A DNA stretch of 64,000 nt from Alteromonadaceae bacterium XY-R5 (GTDB lineage: Bacteria; Pseudomonadota; Gammaproteobacteria; Enterobacterales; Alteromonadaceae). The DNA is taken from the NCBI GenBank assembly GCA_001660395.1, contig LXWE01000001.1, positions 434,001 to 498,000 on the forward strand, given 5' to 3'. Under the pieces are notes generated by a model. That model saw nothing but the letters and a program-made list of their open reading frames with translations, was not told the DNA's origin and ran no database searches. This document shows, piece after piece, positions 23,524 to 32,537 of this stretch. Position 1 is the stretch's first letter. Each line of letters starts with the position of its first letter. A program made the translations under genes and the position numbers.

Positions 23524-23884
23524 CTTTCTTTTTGTCCTTACAAAAGCTAGCATCCTGGTACTTTTCACAAAATTCATTTTTATCAAATTCTGGCAATTCA
23601 GTAGGAAGCTTTTCTCCACCGCCAAGATCTCCGCTCGGAATTCCAGGGACATCCATACGCTGCGTACTATCTAGAAATGGAATAAATATTTTGTTTGGAC
23701 TTTGGATAAGTTGATGCTCTTGAGCTTGCAAAAGCTCGAGTTGCTGATCCAGCGTCAACGGTTTCATTGGCGGCTTTACAAGATCTTGCGTATTGGTTGG
23801 AATATCTTTTGATACAGCTGCATCTTGCCCAATAGCCAAGCAAGAGAAAAAAAGTAAGTTCGATAACAGTAGCGGTATTTTCAT
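23513..23884 (-). CDS. Small secreted proline-rich protein
   Basis: The 123-residue protein has a signal peptide (MKIPLLLSNLLFFSCLAIGQ; the Cys could be a weak lipobox, FSC) and a mature part rich in Pro, Gln, Asp and Glu, with two cysteines near the end (NEFCEKYQDASFCKDKKKDE). AAGGTG sits eight bases before the ATG. It overlaps the next gene and should be made with it. A periplasmic partner of the membrane proteins in this cluster is the simplest reading. No family recognised. Confidence 0.62.
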   Translation of the reverse strand: MKIPLLLSNLLFFSCLAIGQDAAVSKDIPTNTQDLVKPPMKPLTLDQQLELLQAQEHQLIQSPNKIFIPFLDSTQRMDVPGIPSGDLGGGEKLPTELPEFDKNEFCEKYQDASFCKDKKKDEN

Positions 23885-23931
23885 TTTATATCACCTTGTG
23901 TGAGTTGAATGAAAACCTAAAATTACATAAC

Positions 23932-24153
23932 CTAACCTTGCACTTCTTTTATAAGCGATACTGCTCGTGCTTTTACCGCCAATGCAAACCTGACAGATTC
24001 TTTAAACTTATCATCGGCTTTTTTATTCTCATCAGAAGCTTCTTTTGCCTGCAATACTTCATTGATGAAATTTTTATATATCGCCGAAAGATGCTCATTT
24101 GATGCTTTATCAACTGTGTCTAATAAAGATTTAAGCTCTATACTCTCAGTCAT
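23932..24153 (-). CDS. Small helical hypothetical protein
   Basis: The ATG at 24153 (MTESIELKSLLDTVDKASNE) is preferred to the upstream ATG at 24165 because GGAT is about seven bases before it. The 73-residue product is highly charged and helical (YKNFINEVLQAKEASDENKK), soluble, with no cysteines. It lies in the run of genes from 25764 to 21956, all on the same strand. A small cytoplasmic helical adaptor is plausible. No family recognised. Confidence 0.6.
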   Translation of the reverse strand: MTESIELKSLLDTVDKASNEHLSAIYKNFINEVLQAKEASDENKKADDKFKESVRFALAVKARAVSLIKEVQG

Positions 24154-24259
24154 AGCTATATCCATATATGTTTGGTTAAAAAACTAAAACTTCCAAATTG
24201 AAATCATTGAACGTTCTTCACGTTCTGATGCCACACCACTAAACAAGCAAAATCTTTGG

Positions 24260-24970
24260 CTATTCGGTTACGGATGCTTCTTCACTTGGAGGTGAAGGTG
24301 GAACACTCACGGCTTCTTTTACTGTCAATCCCTTAACAAACCAGGAAACGCCAAATGCTTCGATCGCAATAACCTCCGCCCAGAATGTAGGGCTATATTG
24401 CTGAAGGACACCGCTCATCTCTACGATAAGCAACGTGATTCCAGAAAAAAGCATTATTACAGCACAAATTCTGTGAATATATTTCCTTTTAACATTACCG
24501 AGATAAAGGAAGTTCACGCTCTTTTCTGATTGAGTAAACTGAAAGTATGAGAGGAAAATTAACGCAGCAAAAAAAGTCGAAACAAATACAAGATGAAGGA
24601 ATTGATTCTCTGGAAACCCGAATGATTCGGGCAAACTATCTGGCAATGTCGTAGGAAAAAGAGCTAGGCCTATCGCACCTCCCCCTGCCATGTTGCACAG
24701 AAGGTTATCTCTCTTGTCATATCCCTTATAAGCCCATAAAAACAGAGCTATACAACATAGCGTTGCGCTGAATATACTAGTAACATGAGAGTAATAATAT
24801 GCGGAAATGGAGGAACGGATCGATGATTGACAAAAAAAGAGAATATCAATAACGATTAATAAGATGGGTAATGCCATTCCAAGAGCACCAATGGCTTTTC
24901 TATGGCTAAGGTAAGATATGACAAGTTCGTTATTTAAGCCTTTTTCTACTCCATCATATTTCATAGTCAT
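24260..24970 (-). CDS. Six-helix membrane protein with YYYSHVTSIF motif
   Basis: The 236-residue protein has six or seven transmembrane helices. A distinctive stretch, SSISAYYYSHVTSIFSATLC followed by IALFLWAYKGYDKRDN and GGAIGLALFPTTLPDS, recalls uncharacterised DUF998-like membrane proteins with a conserved YYYHT-type patch. The tail (VSVPPSPPSEEASVTE) is short, proline-rich and cytoplasmic. It starts nine bases after the preceding gene's stop. The binding site is weak, so coupling to that gene is likely. Its role in the cluster is unknown. Confidence 0.6.
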   Translation of the reverse strand: MTMKYDGVEKGLNNELVISYLSHRKAIGALGMALPILLIVIDILFFCQSSIRSSISAYYYSHVTSIFSATLCCIALFLWAYKGYDKRDNLLCNMAGGGAIGLALFPTTLPDSLPESFGFPENQFLHLVFVSTFFAALIFLSYFQFTQSEKSVNFLYLGNVKRKYIHRICAVIMLFSGITLLIVEMSGVLQQYSPTFWAEVIAIEAFGVSWFVKGLTVKEAVSVPPSPPSEEASVTE

Positions 24971-24979
24971 TATATTTAA

Positions 24980-25186
24980 CTAAAAATATTTCTTTAAACT
25001 TAAGAAAAACAAAGACTCAGTCTCGTAGATAATCCTATCAATCTCAATTTCGGGTGTATTTTGATACACTGATCGAAGAAACTCTTTCACTAACTCCCTT
25101 AGTCTCTCTTTACTTATATTTGGAATTTCCTCTCTATATTTTCTAGAAATATACGTCGCCATATCCAATATATCTAAATAGTCCAT
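24980..25186 (-). CDS. Small helical hypothetical protein (68 residues)
   Basis: The product begins MDYLDILDMATYISRKYREE and is a short helical protein without membrane segments; ISKERLRELVKEFLRSVYQN looks like an amphipathic helix. It sits between two membrane genes with gaps of 17 and 9 bases, so it is in the same operon. There is no obvious binding site, consistent with translational coupling. No family recognised. Confidence 0.58.
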   Translation of the reverse strand: MDYLDILDMATYISRKYREEIPNISKERLRELVKEFLRSVYQNTPEIEIDRIIYETESLFFLSLKKYF

Positions 25187-25203
25187 TAATTAAAACACCC
25201 ACA

Positions 25204-25764
25204 TCATCCAACACTGATTTCATTAGACATAGCATTAGATATATCTTCAGCAATATCTTCGTTAAAAATGACCCTAAGATTACCTTTAAGTCTCTTATCA
25301 GAAATATCAAAAACAGGATCTAGTTTTTCTTTAAACTGTTCCTGAATATATTTCCTATCATCATCACTCAGATTTATACAACCAACTAAAATATCGTTTA
25401 AAGATTTTATCAAACGACCTTTCACTTCAACGTCCCGAATACGTACAACATTTTCAACATTCATGAGCATACCTTTCTTCTTAAGTAAATTAACAGCAAT
25501 CCAAACCACTCCGAGTGCAGAACCTACCGTCAGTAAAAGTCGGAATGATGCAGTAAGGGCAAAGCCTAAACTATCAGCATCATTTCGAACATCTTGTTGC
25601 CATTCAATACCAGTAGCGATACCAATCCATTGAAAAATATTCGTGACTTTTTCAATTTCAATGCATCCAGCCTTCAAAATTAAGAATCCAAAGAAAAAAG
25701 CAGCATATAATATGCCAAGCCACATCAGTATTTTAGAATGTTCCCTTTTCTTATCAGCCGACAC
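25204..25764 (-). CDS. Membrane protein with C-terminal cytoplasmic domain, first gene of the orphan cluster
   Basis: The start is a GTG at 25764 with GGAG eight bases upstream. The 186-residue protein has two transmembrane helices (about 14-34 and 75-93) and a soluble C-terminal domain of about 80 residues (VENVVRIRDVEVKGRLIKSL, then LSDDDRKYIQEQFKEKLDPV). It heads a run of seven same-strand genes down to 21956. No family recognised; a membrane-anchored sensor or effector is possible. Confidence 0.6.
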   Translation of the reverse strand: MSADKKREHSKILMWLGILYAAFFFGFLILKAGCIEIEKVTNIFQWIGIATGIEWQQDVRNDADSLGFALTASFRLLLTVGSALGVVWIAVNLLKKKGMLMNVENVVRIRDVEVKGRLIKSLNDILVGCINLSDDDRKYIQEQFKEKLDPVFDISDKRLKGNLRVIFNEDIAEDISNAMSNEISVG

Positions 25765-25931
25765 TAAAATTACTCCAATCCCGTGACTTAGGTGCTTAGG
25801 CTGACCTGATATCTCTCGTCTTATTAGGCTAGTTGAAAGACTACAAAGTTCCAGAAACCACTATGTAAACTTTCATTAACACTGTCAACCCACTTAATTA
25901 CATCACGTTCTAAGAACCAAATTTTTTATAT

Positions 25932-27116
25932 TTAAAATGTTCCATGACGCAATGTCTCAACCGTAAATGGCGAAATACCATTCGAAGAAATTTTTATATT
26001 CCCTTCGTCAACGGTTGAATAAATCTGTTCTTTGTAAGCTGATTCAACAAACCATTTATAATCACGCCCTTCTCTTTTAGCGGCAGTAAGATAATGTGCT
26101 TTAGCGGTATTAAGCGTGTGCTTCTCTAATCTTTGAATAACCTCGAGCCTTGGATGACCATAACGGCTCTCCTGACCTGCGCTAACAACCGCTATTTTAG
26201 GTTTGAGTGTATCTGCCCAAGCCTGAGAAGTGGATGTGGTAAGGCTACCGTGATGACCAATCTTAAGCAGATCAACATCGAGGAATTCGGCGCTGTAGCG
26301 GCTTAGTATGACGTTTTCCGTATCTTTTGTAGCATCGCCAGTGAGGATGGCCTCAAAGTCACCAAAACGCACCATCACAACGATGCTTCGTGCATTTTTC
26401 CAAGAAGCGTTCGCATGCACATCCGCCGCCAAAATAAAAACATCAGCATCACCGCAATCTAATGCTACATTTGCATGATCAGCAGTATCAAAATCAGTTT
26501 CGCTCAATCTTGTTAAGCGACCATTGCTAAAGCTATCAAGCCACGGCCAAAAATCTGGTTTGTAATGATCTTGATACCCAACATGATAGATGTGGCCGAT
26601 TTGAAAGCCTCTCGTTACTTCAGGCAGGAGATTGTAGTGATCCGCGTCGGCGTGGGTAATGATTAGTGTGTCTATATTTTTTACGCCATCTCCGAGCACT
26701 TCAACAAGATAGTCCCGCACGAGCTCACTGGAGATGCCGCTTGTAGAACCAGCATCAATCAAAATGGATGTGTTGTCAGGACAGATAATAAGAGAGGAAT
26801 CCCCCTGCCCAACATCGATAAAGTGTAGCGTTAGTAAACCATCGTTCCCCGTTGGTTTCTTCACTCCCTCAATGAGAAGTGTCCAGCTCTTAGAAACGTA
26901 CCCTTGCGCGCCGCTTTGTAGTTTAACGTGATAGTAATAGCGCGTTTCACCGAGAAATTGTGCGTATTCCCCAGGCTTTAACTGACCAATTTCATTGCCA
27001 TTAGTGTCAGCATCTCTTACACGGACATAACTGCGAACTCGTTCGGAAGGTGTCACTAGGTCTGCCAGGCTTGGCAAGGATAGAACGATGAGTACGATTA
27101 AAAGAAAAATGCGCAT
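25932..27116 (-). CDS. Secreted SH3b - metallo-beta-lactamase protein, ComEC/Rec2-like
   Basis: With the ATG at 27116 the 394-residue protein starts with a signal peptide (MRIFLLIVLIVLSLPSLADL); the frame is open up to 27221. A bacterial SH3 domain follows (SYVRVRDADTNGNEIGQLKP, then GYVSKSW), then a metallo-beta-lactamase domain with FIDVGQGDSSLII, the metal motif THADADHYN, FEAILTGDA, IGHHGSLTTS and RYGHPRLEVI. These match the isolated MBL domain of ComEC/Rec2 proteins, which cuts nucleic acid during DNA uptake. Export plus SH3b suggests action in the periplasm or at the cell wall. It stands alone. Confidence 0.78.
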   Translation of the reverse strand: MRIFLLIVLIVLSLPSLADLVTPSERVRSYVRVRDADTNGNEIGQLKPGEYAQFLGETRYYYHVKLQSGAQGYVSKSWTLLIEGVKKPTGNDGLLTLHFIDVGQGDSSLIICPDNTSILIDAGSTSGISSELVRDYLVEVLGDGVKNIDTLIITHADADHYNLLPEVTRGFQIGHIYHVGYQDHYKPDFWPWLDSFSNGRLTRLSETDFDTADHANVALDCGDADVFILAADVHANASWKNARSIVVMVRFGDFEAILTGDATKDTENVILSRYSAEFLDVDLLKIGHHGSLTTSTSQAWADTLKPKIAVVSAGQESRYGHPRLEVIQRLEKHTLNTAKAHYLTAAKREGRDYKWFVESAYKEQIYSTVDEGNIKISSNGISPFTVETLRHGTF

Positions 27117-27370
27117 CTGCGGAACAATCCATTGTTTTTCGAATGAATTGCGCTGTAATTCGGGGCTAGTATATTTAGAACAACATCCTGGATAGTCCGA
27201 ATAAACTAGTTTAAACAGCATTCCCCATCAACGCTTACAGATTAAGCCTATGCGATTTACCATAGATGTCAATAGCCTTCGCTTAATCATCGGAAACGTT
27301 TTTCCCAAGACTCCATCAGTCAGCCTATATATCTAGTTCTTATGTGTAACACCAGAGAAAGAACAAACGA

Positions 27371-27811
27371 ATGGAGCAAGATGATATTATCAATCAAGCA
27401 CTGATGATCTTAGAAAGTAGATTAAGTCAACCGGAAGGAGCGATCAGACGGCCCGATGACGTCAGTGATTATTTGAGATTAAAACTTGGAGCACTTGAAC
27501 ATGAATCCTTCCGCATCATGTTTTTAAACACTCAACATAGTGTTATTACTCTAAAAGAACTCTTTCGAGGTTCTATTGACTGCGCGGCAGTTTATCCAAG
27601 AGAAGTCATGAAAGAAACGCTGCAGTTTAATGCCGCTGCGGTTGTTTTAACCCATAATCATCCGTCTGGATTCAGTGGCCCAAGCCAAGCTGATAAATAT
27701 ATCACTAAGCGTATCCAAGAAGCTTTAGAACTAATTGATGTAAAAGTCCTAGACCACGTGATTGTCGGACGGGATGATACATACTCCTTTGCACAGCATG
27801 GGTTGCTATAA
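27371..27811 (+). CDS. RadC-like JAB-domain protein
   Basis: The 146-residue protein contains the RadC JAB domain with VVLTHNHPSGFSGPSQADKY and the conserved Asp of VLDHVIVGRDD, which form the metal site of JAMM proteases. The N-terminal helix-hairpin-helix of chromosomal RadC is absent, so this is the short form carried on many genomic islands and phages. Despite the name, no role in repair has been established for the family; its substrate is unknown. The gene stands alone between two orphan groups. Confidence 0.82.
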   Translation: MEQDDIINQALMILESRLSQPEGAIRRPDDVSDYLRLKLGALEHESFRIMFLNTQHSVITLKELFRGSIDCAAVYPREVMKETLQFNAAAVVLTHNHPSGFSGPSQADKYITKRIQEALELIDVKVLDHVIVGRDDTYSFAQHGLL

Positions 27812-27917
27812 GTTCTCATATATACAAATTAAAAAGGGATGGGTAATTTATTGATCTTTACATGACCCATCCCTTAGAATGAATTTCATACATCTATTCA
27901 TGCAAAAGGAATTTGCT

Positions 27918-28193
27918 ATGCGACGTAAAACGTTTGCAGTCCAATTAGCCATTGTTTCAGCTTTTATTAGCTTTGCCGTATTTTCACATGGTGGTCGTAC
28001 CAATGCACAAGGCTGCCATACTGAAAGTAAAACTGGCGATTATCATTGTCACACGCCTAAAGCTCCTAGCCAAAATTCAAACCGCATTAATTATTGCCAT
28101 ATTATTAATGGAGAGCGTAGGTGCGGTTATGCTGAAAGCTCTTGTAAATCACTAGCGCAAAAGCATGGTGGATATTGCGAGATACAATCGTAA
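27918..28193 (+). CDS. Small secreted YHYH-domain-like protein
   Basis: The ATG at 27918 has AAGGA seven bases upstream; the 91-residue protein starts with a signal peptide (QLAIVSAFISFAVFS) and continues HGGRTNAQGCHTESKTGDYH then CHTPK, which matches the YHYH-type motif of small exported proteins. Three further cysteines (NYCHI, RCGYA, SSCKS) and one near the end suggest disulfides. The end overlaps the frame of the next gene. Function of this domain is not known. Confidence 0.6.
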   Translation: MRRKTFAVQLAIVSAFISFAVFSHGGRTNAQGCHTESKTGDYHCHTPKAPSQNSNRINYCHIINGERRCGYAESSCKSLAQKHGGYCEIQS

Positions 28194-28266
28194 TATAATT
28201 GTTTTTGAGAAAAAATCCGATATTAAATTCAGAAAATCATATCAAGAAAAGGTGAGGAAGTGTTCG

Positions 28267-28572
28267 ATGGCTAAATGGGCAGACTATTTAATTTCCGCGG
28301 TTAGATACAATCTAACACATACACATATCAATCAAATTAGAGCTCACGAAGATACTGGTGAGAGCGTTGGACCAGCTAAAGTGTACGACCGTCAAACAAT
28401 TGTTGATGCTATCAATAATGGGACAACGTTTGTCACAATCATCGAAAATGGTGCTAACAATTGGAATAAAGGCCAAAAGGTAATAGTGATAAAAGTAAAG
28501 GGGATTAGTTATCTAAAAACCGTCGATAATGGAAAAGAAGAAGATAACCTTGAAAATCTCCCAGAGTTTTGA
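28267..28572 (+). CDS. DUF3892 protein
   Basis: The ATG at 28267 has AGGA eight bases upstream and gives a 101-residue protein. The sequence MAKWADYLISAVRYNLTHTH, VYDRQTIVDAINNGTTFVTI and VKGISYLKTVDNGKEEDNLE follows the DUF3892 pattern, a small domain with a conserved arginine after the first strand and a final DNLxxLP. The family occurs alone or next to nucleases and phage genes, and its function is unknown. It is the last plus-strand gene before the convergent VirD4-like gene. Confidence 0.75.
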   Translation: MAKWADYLISAVRYNLTHTHINQIRAHEDTGESVGPAKVYDRQTIVDAINNGTTFVTIIENGANNWNKGQKVIVIKVKGISYLKTVDNGKEEDNLENLPEF

Positions 28573-28603
28573 TTTTCACAAATAATTATATTTTGGTTGC
28601 CAT

Positions 28604-30241
28604 TTATACTCGCAAACGAGTCCAGGCCCTAAATTTCTTGCCAAATTTAGGGTTAATATCAGCGCGGTGCTTCCAGGGACTGACTTTGTGATAGCTCATC
28701 GGTTCGAGCAGAACAGGTTTCATTTTACGGTAGAAAAAAATTGCTTTATCACAACGGCGAACTTCATCTGGTGTCATAAGTTTCCGCCCACCTTCACTCA
28801 AACTCCGAGTTAAAGGTGAAAAGAAGCTTTGGCCGAGATTGTGATTAAGATGCATTTGTGGCTTCTCACCCAACATTTCAGAGATAAGAGTACAAGTTTT
28901 AGGATTACTCGCGCCTAGAATCAGTTTAGCCTCGGTTTGCGAAATTAAAGTTTCCAAACTCTCTCGCCCGTATGTTTTTACCCACTCTTCAAGCTCTTGA
29001 ACAACCAAGCAAAGCATTATTTTAAATTCTCGAGCAGTGGTCAGCAGCGATGGGAGTATATCTACTTTAAAATTGGTGATTTCATCGCCCATAAAACACA
29101 CCGGAGCTCTCTGCTTGGAACGCAGTAATTCGGTAAATGCACACCAGGATAGCAACCCCATCCAAGATGAATATGATTTCTGATCTGTGGGATCTGCGAT
29201 AATGTAAACCGTTGTTGCAGCGTTAGGGTCTTTTAGATCAGCAAACCGGAAGTCCGATACCCCAGAAATAGCAGACAAATTACCACTGGGCGAAAACTCA
29301 TCGAGGGCTTGCATGGCTCCTTCTCGAAAGCTTTCAATTTGCTTTGTATCACCCTCATCAAGCTTAATAAGGATATCCTTTGCCCTTAATGCGAGATCGC
29401 CGTTGAGAATATTCACGCTACATGCTTCATATAGAGCAACACTTAGCTCTTCTTTATCGCTGAGTAACACAAAAGCATCCGTTAATGTAGGGCTGTCTTT
29501 TTGGGTAACAAGATACACAAAGGAAAAGATTAAGAATTTACGCGTTCCTTCGCGAAAATACCTATTTTCAGAATGCTGCGATGGCTCAGGCACTAATTGA
29601 TGTGCAATTGCCTTTGCATCTGAAATCAAGGAAGCATGACGATGCACATTATCCCAGTCATCTATTAAAATTTGTAAGAGGTTATAGCGTGCAGACGGGC
29701 CTAAAATAGCTTCAACTTTACCTGTCGGATCTAAACAAAATATTTTATTTTTAAGAAAGGAGCCCCGTGCTTTAGCAGTAACAGCGGCAAGTGTTGCTTT
29801 AAGATCAATCACGATCATGCTCATGGGGTTATGCAGTAGGTTCGGAATAACAAAAACGGTGCTTTTACCGCTGCCTGCTGGCCCTAAAACCAATAGATTG
29901 GTTTCGACACTAGCGAATACAGCTCTTCTATTATAAGTCCCACAAAAATAGCCTTCCCTTTTGTGAAACCTAGCTTTACGCATTTCCTTTGGCCCTGACC
30001 AGCCAGCACTTCCTACCCTATTATTCACACGTTTAATTCTCGAATAACGCCAAAATTGTGGAATAACAAAGAGGAGTAACAGCTTTATACTAACCAGAAA
30101 GGATAAGCCCGAGAAAATGACAAAGAGCCAAGGAAAGAAAAGCATCTCATCGCTGCACCAAGGGTATATTTGCCAGGCAAGCCCCCCTAAGAGTACCGCT
30201 GCTAGGAAATGTGGGAATGGATTATTGCTACGCGCATTCAT
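28604..30241 (-). CDS. VirD4-like type IV coupling protein
   Basis: The 545-residue protein has two N-terminal transmembrane segments and an ATPase domain with Walker A GPAGSGKST (about residue 120), VIDLKAT, and Walker B CFMGDEITNF (about residue 383). TAREFKIMLCLVVQELEEWV and LISQTEAKLILGASNP are also typical of VirD4/TraG coupling proteins, which bring the relaxase-DNA complex to the secretion channel. It overlaps the upstream secreted-protein gene by four bases (ATGA). It is the last gene of the operon starting at 32915, and should act with the relaxase at 3004-4287. Confidence 0.85.
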   Translation of the reverse strand: MNARSNNPFPHFLAAVLLGGLAWQIYPWCSDEMLFFPWLFVIFSGLSFLVSIKLLLLFVIPQFWRYSRIKRVNNRVGSAGWSGPKEMRKARFHKREGYFCGTYNRRAVFASVETNLLVLGPAGSGKSTVFVIPNLLHNPMSMIVIDLKATLAAVTAKARGSFLKNKIFCLDPTGKVEAILGPSARYNLLQILIDDWDNVHRHASLISDAKAIAHQLVPEPSQHSENRYFREGTRKFLIFSFVYLVTQKDSPTLTDAFVLLSDKEELSVALYEACSVNILNGDLALRAKDILIKLDEGDTKQIESFREGAMQALDEFSPSGNLSAISGVSDFRFADLKDPNAATTVYIIADPTDQKSYSSWMGLLSWCAFTELLRSKQRAPVCFMGDEITNFKVDILPSLLTTAREFKIMLCLVVQELEEWVKTYGRESLETLISQTEAKLILGASNPKTCTLISEMLGEKPQMHLNHNLGQSFFSPLTRSLSEGGRKLMTPDEVRRCDKAIFFYRKMKPVLLEPMSYHKVSPWKHRADINPKFGKKFRAWTRLRV

Positions 30242-31536
30242 TTATTCTCTCCTAGATAAAGGATCGAATTTGGGGAGATTAGCTGTAGGGTTTTCTCGGC
30301 GGTTCCCCCTGTAGCCAATCCATTTATAAGAACCTCGGCATTAGCCAGAGGTCGGCCTTCAAGGGCATCAAAGTGGTATGCTTTTGCATATGTTTTGCCA
30401 TGAGCAGTTATGCGAATTTCTCCATCAATGCCTTTTGGGGCTTCGCCGCTATAAACCTGGATTGCTAATCTCAGTTTCGATAGATCAATGCTTTGAGTGA
30501 ACGAGACCGTTTCAAAAGCATTAATTATTTGCGGAGAATTTCTGAAATCTTTCCAGTGAACCCCTTCTTTCGTTTTGGCATTTCCAAAAAACAAAATCTC
30601 GGCATCTGATGCAGGCCAGGCATAAAGGTCAAGATCACAAGATGAGCAATCCCAACTAATTCCAACCTCAACATTTTCAGCGTTCTTAAACTCCTCATCA
30701 GATATAGCCTGGGCTGTAATTTCACGCTCTAATATGAAAGTGCGTGTCTGAGGTGGTACTAACTGAATCATTTCCATTTTGCTTGAGGCTTCAATTTTGA
30801 GGTCTGAAAGCACGCCGCGTTTACGCTCAAAAAACCGGGTGATGGCAATGCTTTCATCTTCAAAATAGCTATCAAGATATGCCCCATGAAAGCGCATATA
30901 CAGATTCCAAAATCGCTCAACGAAATAACGATGCTGCGCATGCAAAAATCCACTATGTGGGGTGAGTGCCCAATGCACATGAATACCAGGAAATTCACCA
31001 GCCTTATCAGCACCAAAGGGGGACTGCGCTCTACTAGCCACAATATGACCATCAGAAGGAAAGCGTCCTTCATGCATGGAATAGCTTGGATCGGCAAAAT
31101 CGCTATAAAAGGGTGAGCCAATTATTAGCAACTCAATATCTTGTGCTATGTCCTTTCTATTCTTTTGTAAAAAGCGTAAAAGCGCCGGAACGTTAATACT
31201 CCCCAAAGCATCGGCGTCATCGGGCATGTTTTTAATAAAGGACTCCCACTCCACTAAACAAGCACGGTTGAACTTTAACAACGCTTTGATATTGCGATAA
31301 TGTGATTCCTGCGGCACATGAAAGGAGCAAATGCTTTGCAAATGGTAGCCATCCAAAACATGAATATCTGAGCCTGATGGCATATTTACCATTTTATCAA
31401 GCAAGTCCTTTTCCTGTTGGCGAGCTTGTTGTTTTGTTTGCCACGGTGAGATGGATATGAACGATTCCTGAGCGTTGCTTTGGGACACAAAAACCATGGA
31501 AATAGTAAGCGCTAGCGATGTCATAATAGTCTTCAT
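30238..31536 (-). CDS. Exported protein of the coupling-protein operon, TraU/TerD-like patches uncertain
   Basis: The 432-residue protein has a signal peptide (SLALTISMVFVSQSNAQE). It contains WQTKQQARQQEKDLLDKMVN, a histidine-rich middle part (EFPGIHVHWALTPHSGFLHA, then QHRYFVERFW) and a CxxC-containing patch (VGISWDCSSCDLDLYAWPAS) that resembles the calcium-binding TerD core, though only in passing. The periplasmic location and the ATGA overlap with the coupling gene suggest a mating-pore or surface role. I cannot place the family. Its place in an operon with a membrane protein and VirD4 is firm. Confidence 0.65.
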   Translation of the reverse strand: MKTIMTSLALTISMVFVSQSNAQESFISISPWQTKQQARQQEKDLLDKMVNMPSGSDIHVLDGYHLQSICSFHVPQESHYRNIKALLKFNRACLVEWESFIKNMPDDADALGSINVPALLRFLQKNRKDIAQDIELLIIGSPFYSDFADPSYSMHEGRFPSDGHIVASRAQSPFGADKAGEFPGIHVHWALTPHSGFLHAQHRYFVERFWNLYMRFHGAYLDSYFEDESIAITRFFERKRGVLSDLKIEASSKMEMIQLVPPQTRTFILEREITAQAISDEEFKNAENVEVGISWDCSSCDLDLYAWPASDAEILFFGNAKTKEGVHWKDFRNSPQIINAFETVSFTQSIDLSKLRLAIQVYSGEAPKGIDGEIRITAHGKTYAKAYHFDALEGRPLANAEVLINGLATGGTAEKTLQLISPNSILYLGENK

Positions 31537-31552
31537 AATTATCTCCTAGATA

Positions 31553-32527
31553 TCAGAACGATTTATATTTGGCGCGTAGCACCAGAAACTGAGCGAGTGC
31601 ATCGTGAACAAAAATCTGCTGCAAGGCTTCAAGAGCAACTATGCGCCCATGATTTTCAACGCGTTCCTTTTGTAAGGCGTCATATAACTGGTCTTGTTGC
31701 TGAAGGTCTTCACAAGCGGCAATGTAAAGCGGATTAGGGCTGTCTATAGTTGGGTTGTATTTACGGTAAATGGCTTCTGCGGTCAGCACTAATGAGGCAC
31801 TGATGAGAATTTCTGTGACCATCTGAAGCCACACAAGAAATTCACCGTTATCACTCCCCTCCTCAAGCAGCGCATCGAGATCGATACCAGAACCAATCCC
31901 TGCAAACCTCTGTGAAAAGAGGTAAGTCCAGATAAGAAAACAAGCTGATGTAAGCAACGCCAAGCTAGCTGCATAGCGTTTCTTAGGTTTATGGTACTCG
32001 AATGAATGAGCAGCGAATTTAATAACGCAGGCTCCCGCAGGGGCAATAAATGACAACGTTACAGCCAACCAAGGGTTATCCAAAAACACAGCCTCTCCAG
32101 AGGCCATTATATTGGAGTAAATATTCGCCCCACTCATCACCAATAATACGGGACATTGCAATATGCATAACCAAAACGTAAAGAGGTCATCCAATGCCCA
32201 CGAACCAAAAGAAATCGCTGGCTTCTGCGGATTTTCAATATCTCGCGGGGTCTGACTTAGCTTTTGTTTTATTCCTTTGATCACCTCACATAGAGACGCA
32301 AGTCTTTGCTCTAAAGCGGTTTGTGACTGATAGAGAGTTTCCAGTTCAACCCCGTCAGTTGAGCGCTTAAACTCCAACTCCATGTACTGGGTATAAATAT
32401 GTTTTGCTTCATGCTCATCTTGATAATGAAGCATGTTTTGAGTGAAGTTTGATACTTCTGGGAGTTGGCGCACCGTCATCATCCCGCCCTCTAAAGTCCT
32501 CATCTTTCCCGATTTGGTAGATTTCAT
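31553..32527 (-). CDS. Four-helix membrane protein with coiled-coil N-terminus
   Basis: The ATG at 32527 has AAGGGGG six bases upstream. The 324-residue protein has an N-terminal coiled-coil region (LYQSQTALEQRLASLCEVIK), then about four transmembrane segments between residues 115 and 255, and a helical C-terminal tail (LQQQDQLYDALQKERVENHG). Large hydrophobic loops lie between helices. It is the second gene of the operon, 10 bases after the 32538 gene's stop. A membrane anchor for the relaxosome or coupling protein is possible. No family recognised. Confidence 0.65.
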   Translation of the reverse strand: MKSTKSGKMRTLEGGMMTVRQLPEVSNFTQNMLHYQDEHEAKHIYTQYMELEFKRSTDGVELETLYQSQTALEQRLASLCEVIKGIKQKLSQTPRDIENPQKPAISFGSWALDDLFTFWLCILQCPVLLVMSGANIYSNIMASGEAVFLDNPWLAVTLSFIAPAGACVIKFAAHSFEYHKPKKRYAASLALLTSACFLIWTYLFSQRFAGIGSGIDLDALLEEGSDNGEFLVWLQMVTEILISASLVLTAEAIYRKYNPTIDSPNPLYIAACEDLQQQDQLYDALQKERVENHGRIVALEALQQIFVHDALAQFLVLRAKYKSF

Positions 32528-32537
32528 CGCATCCCCC

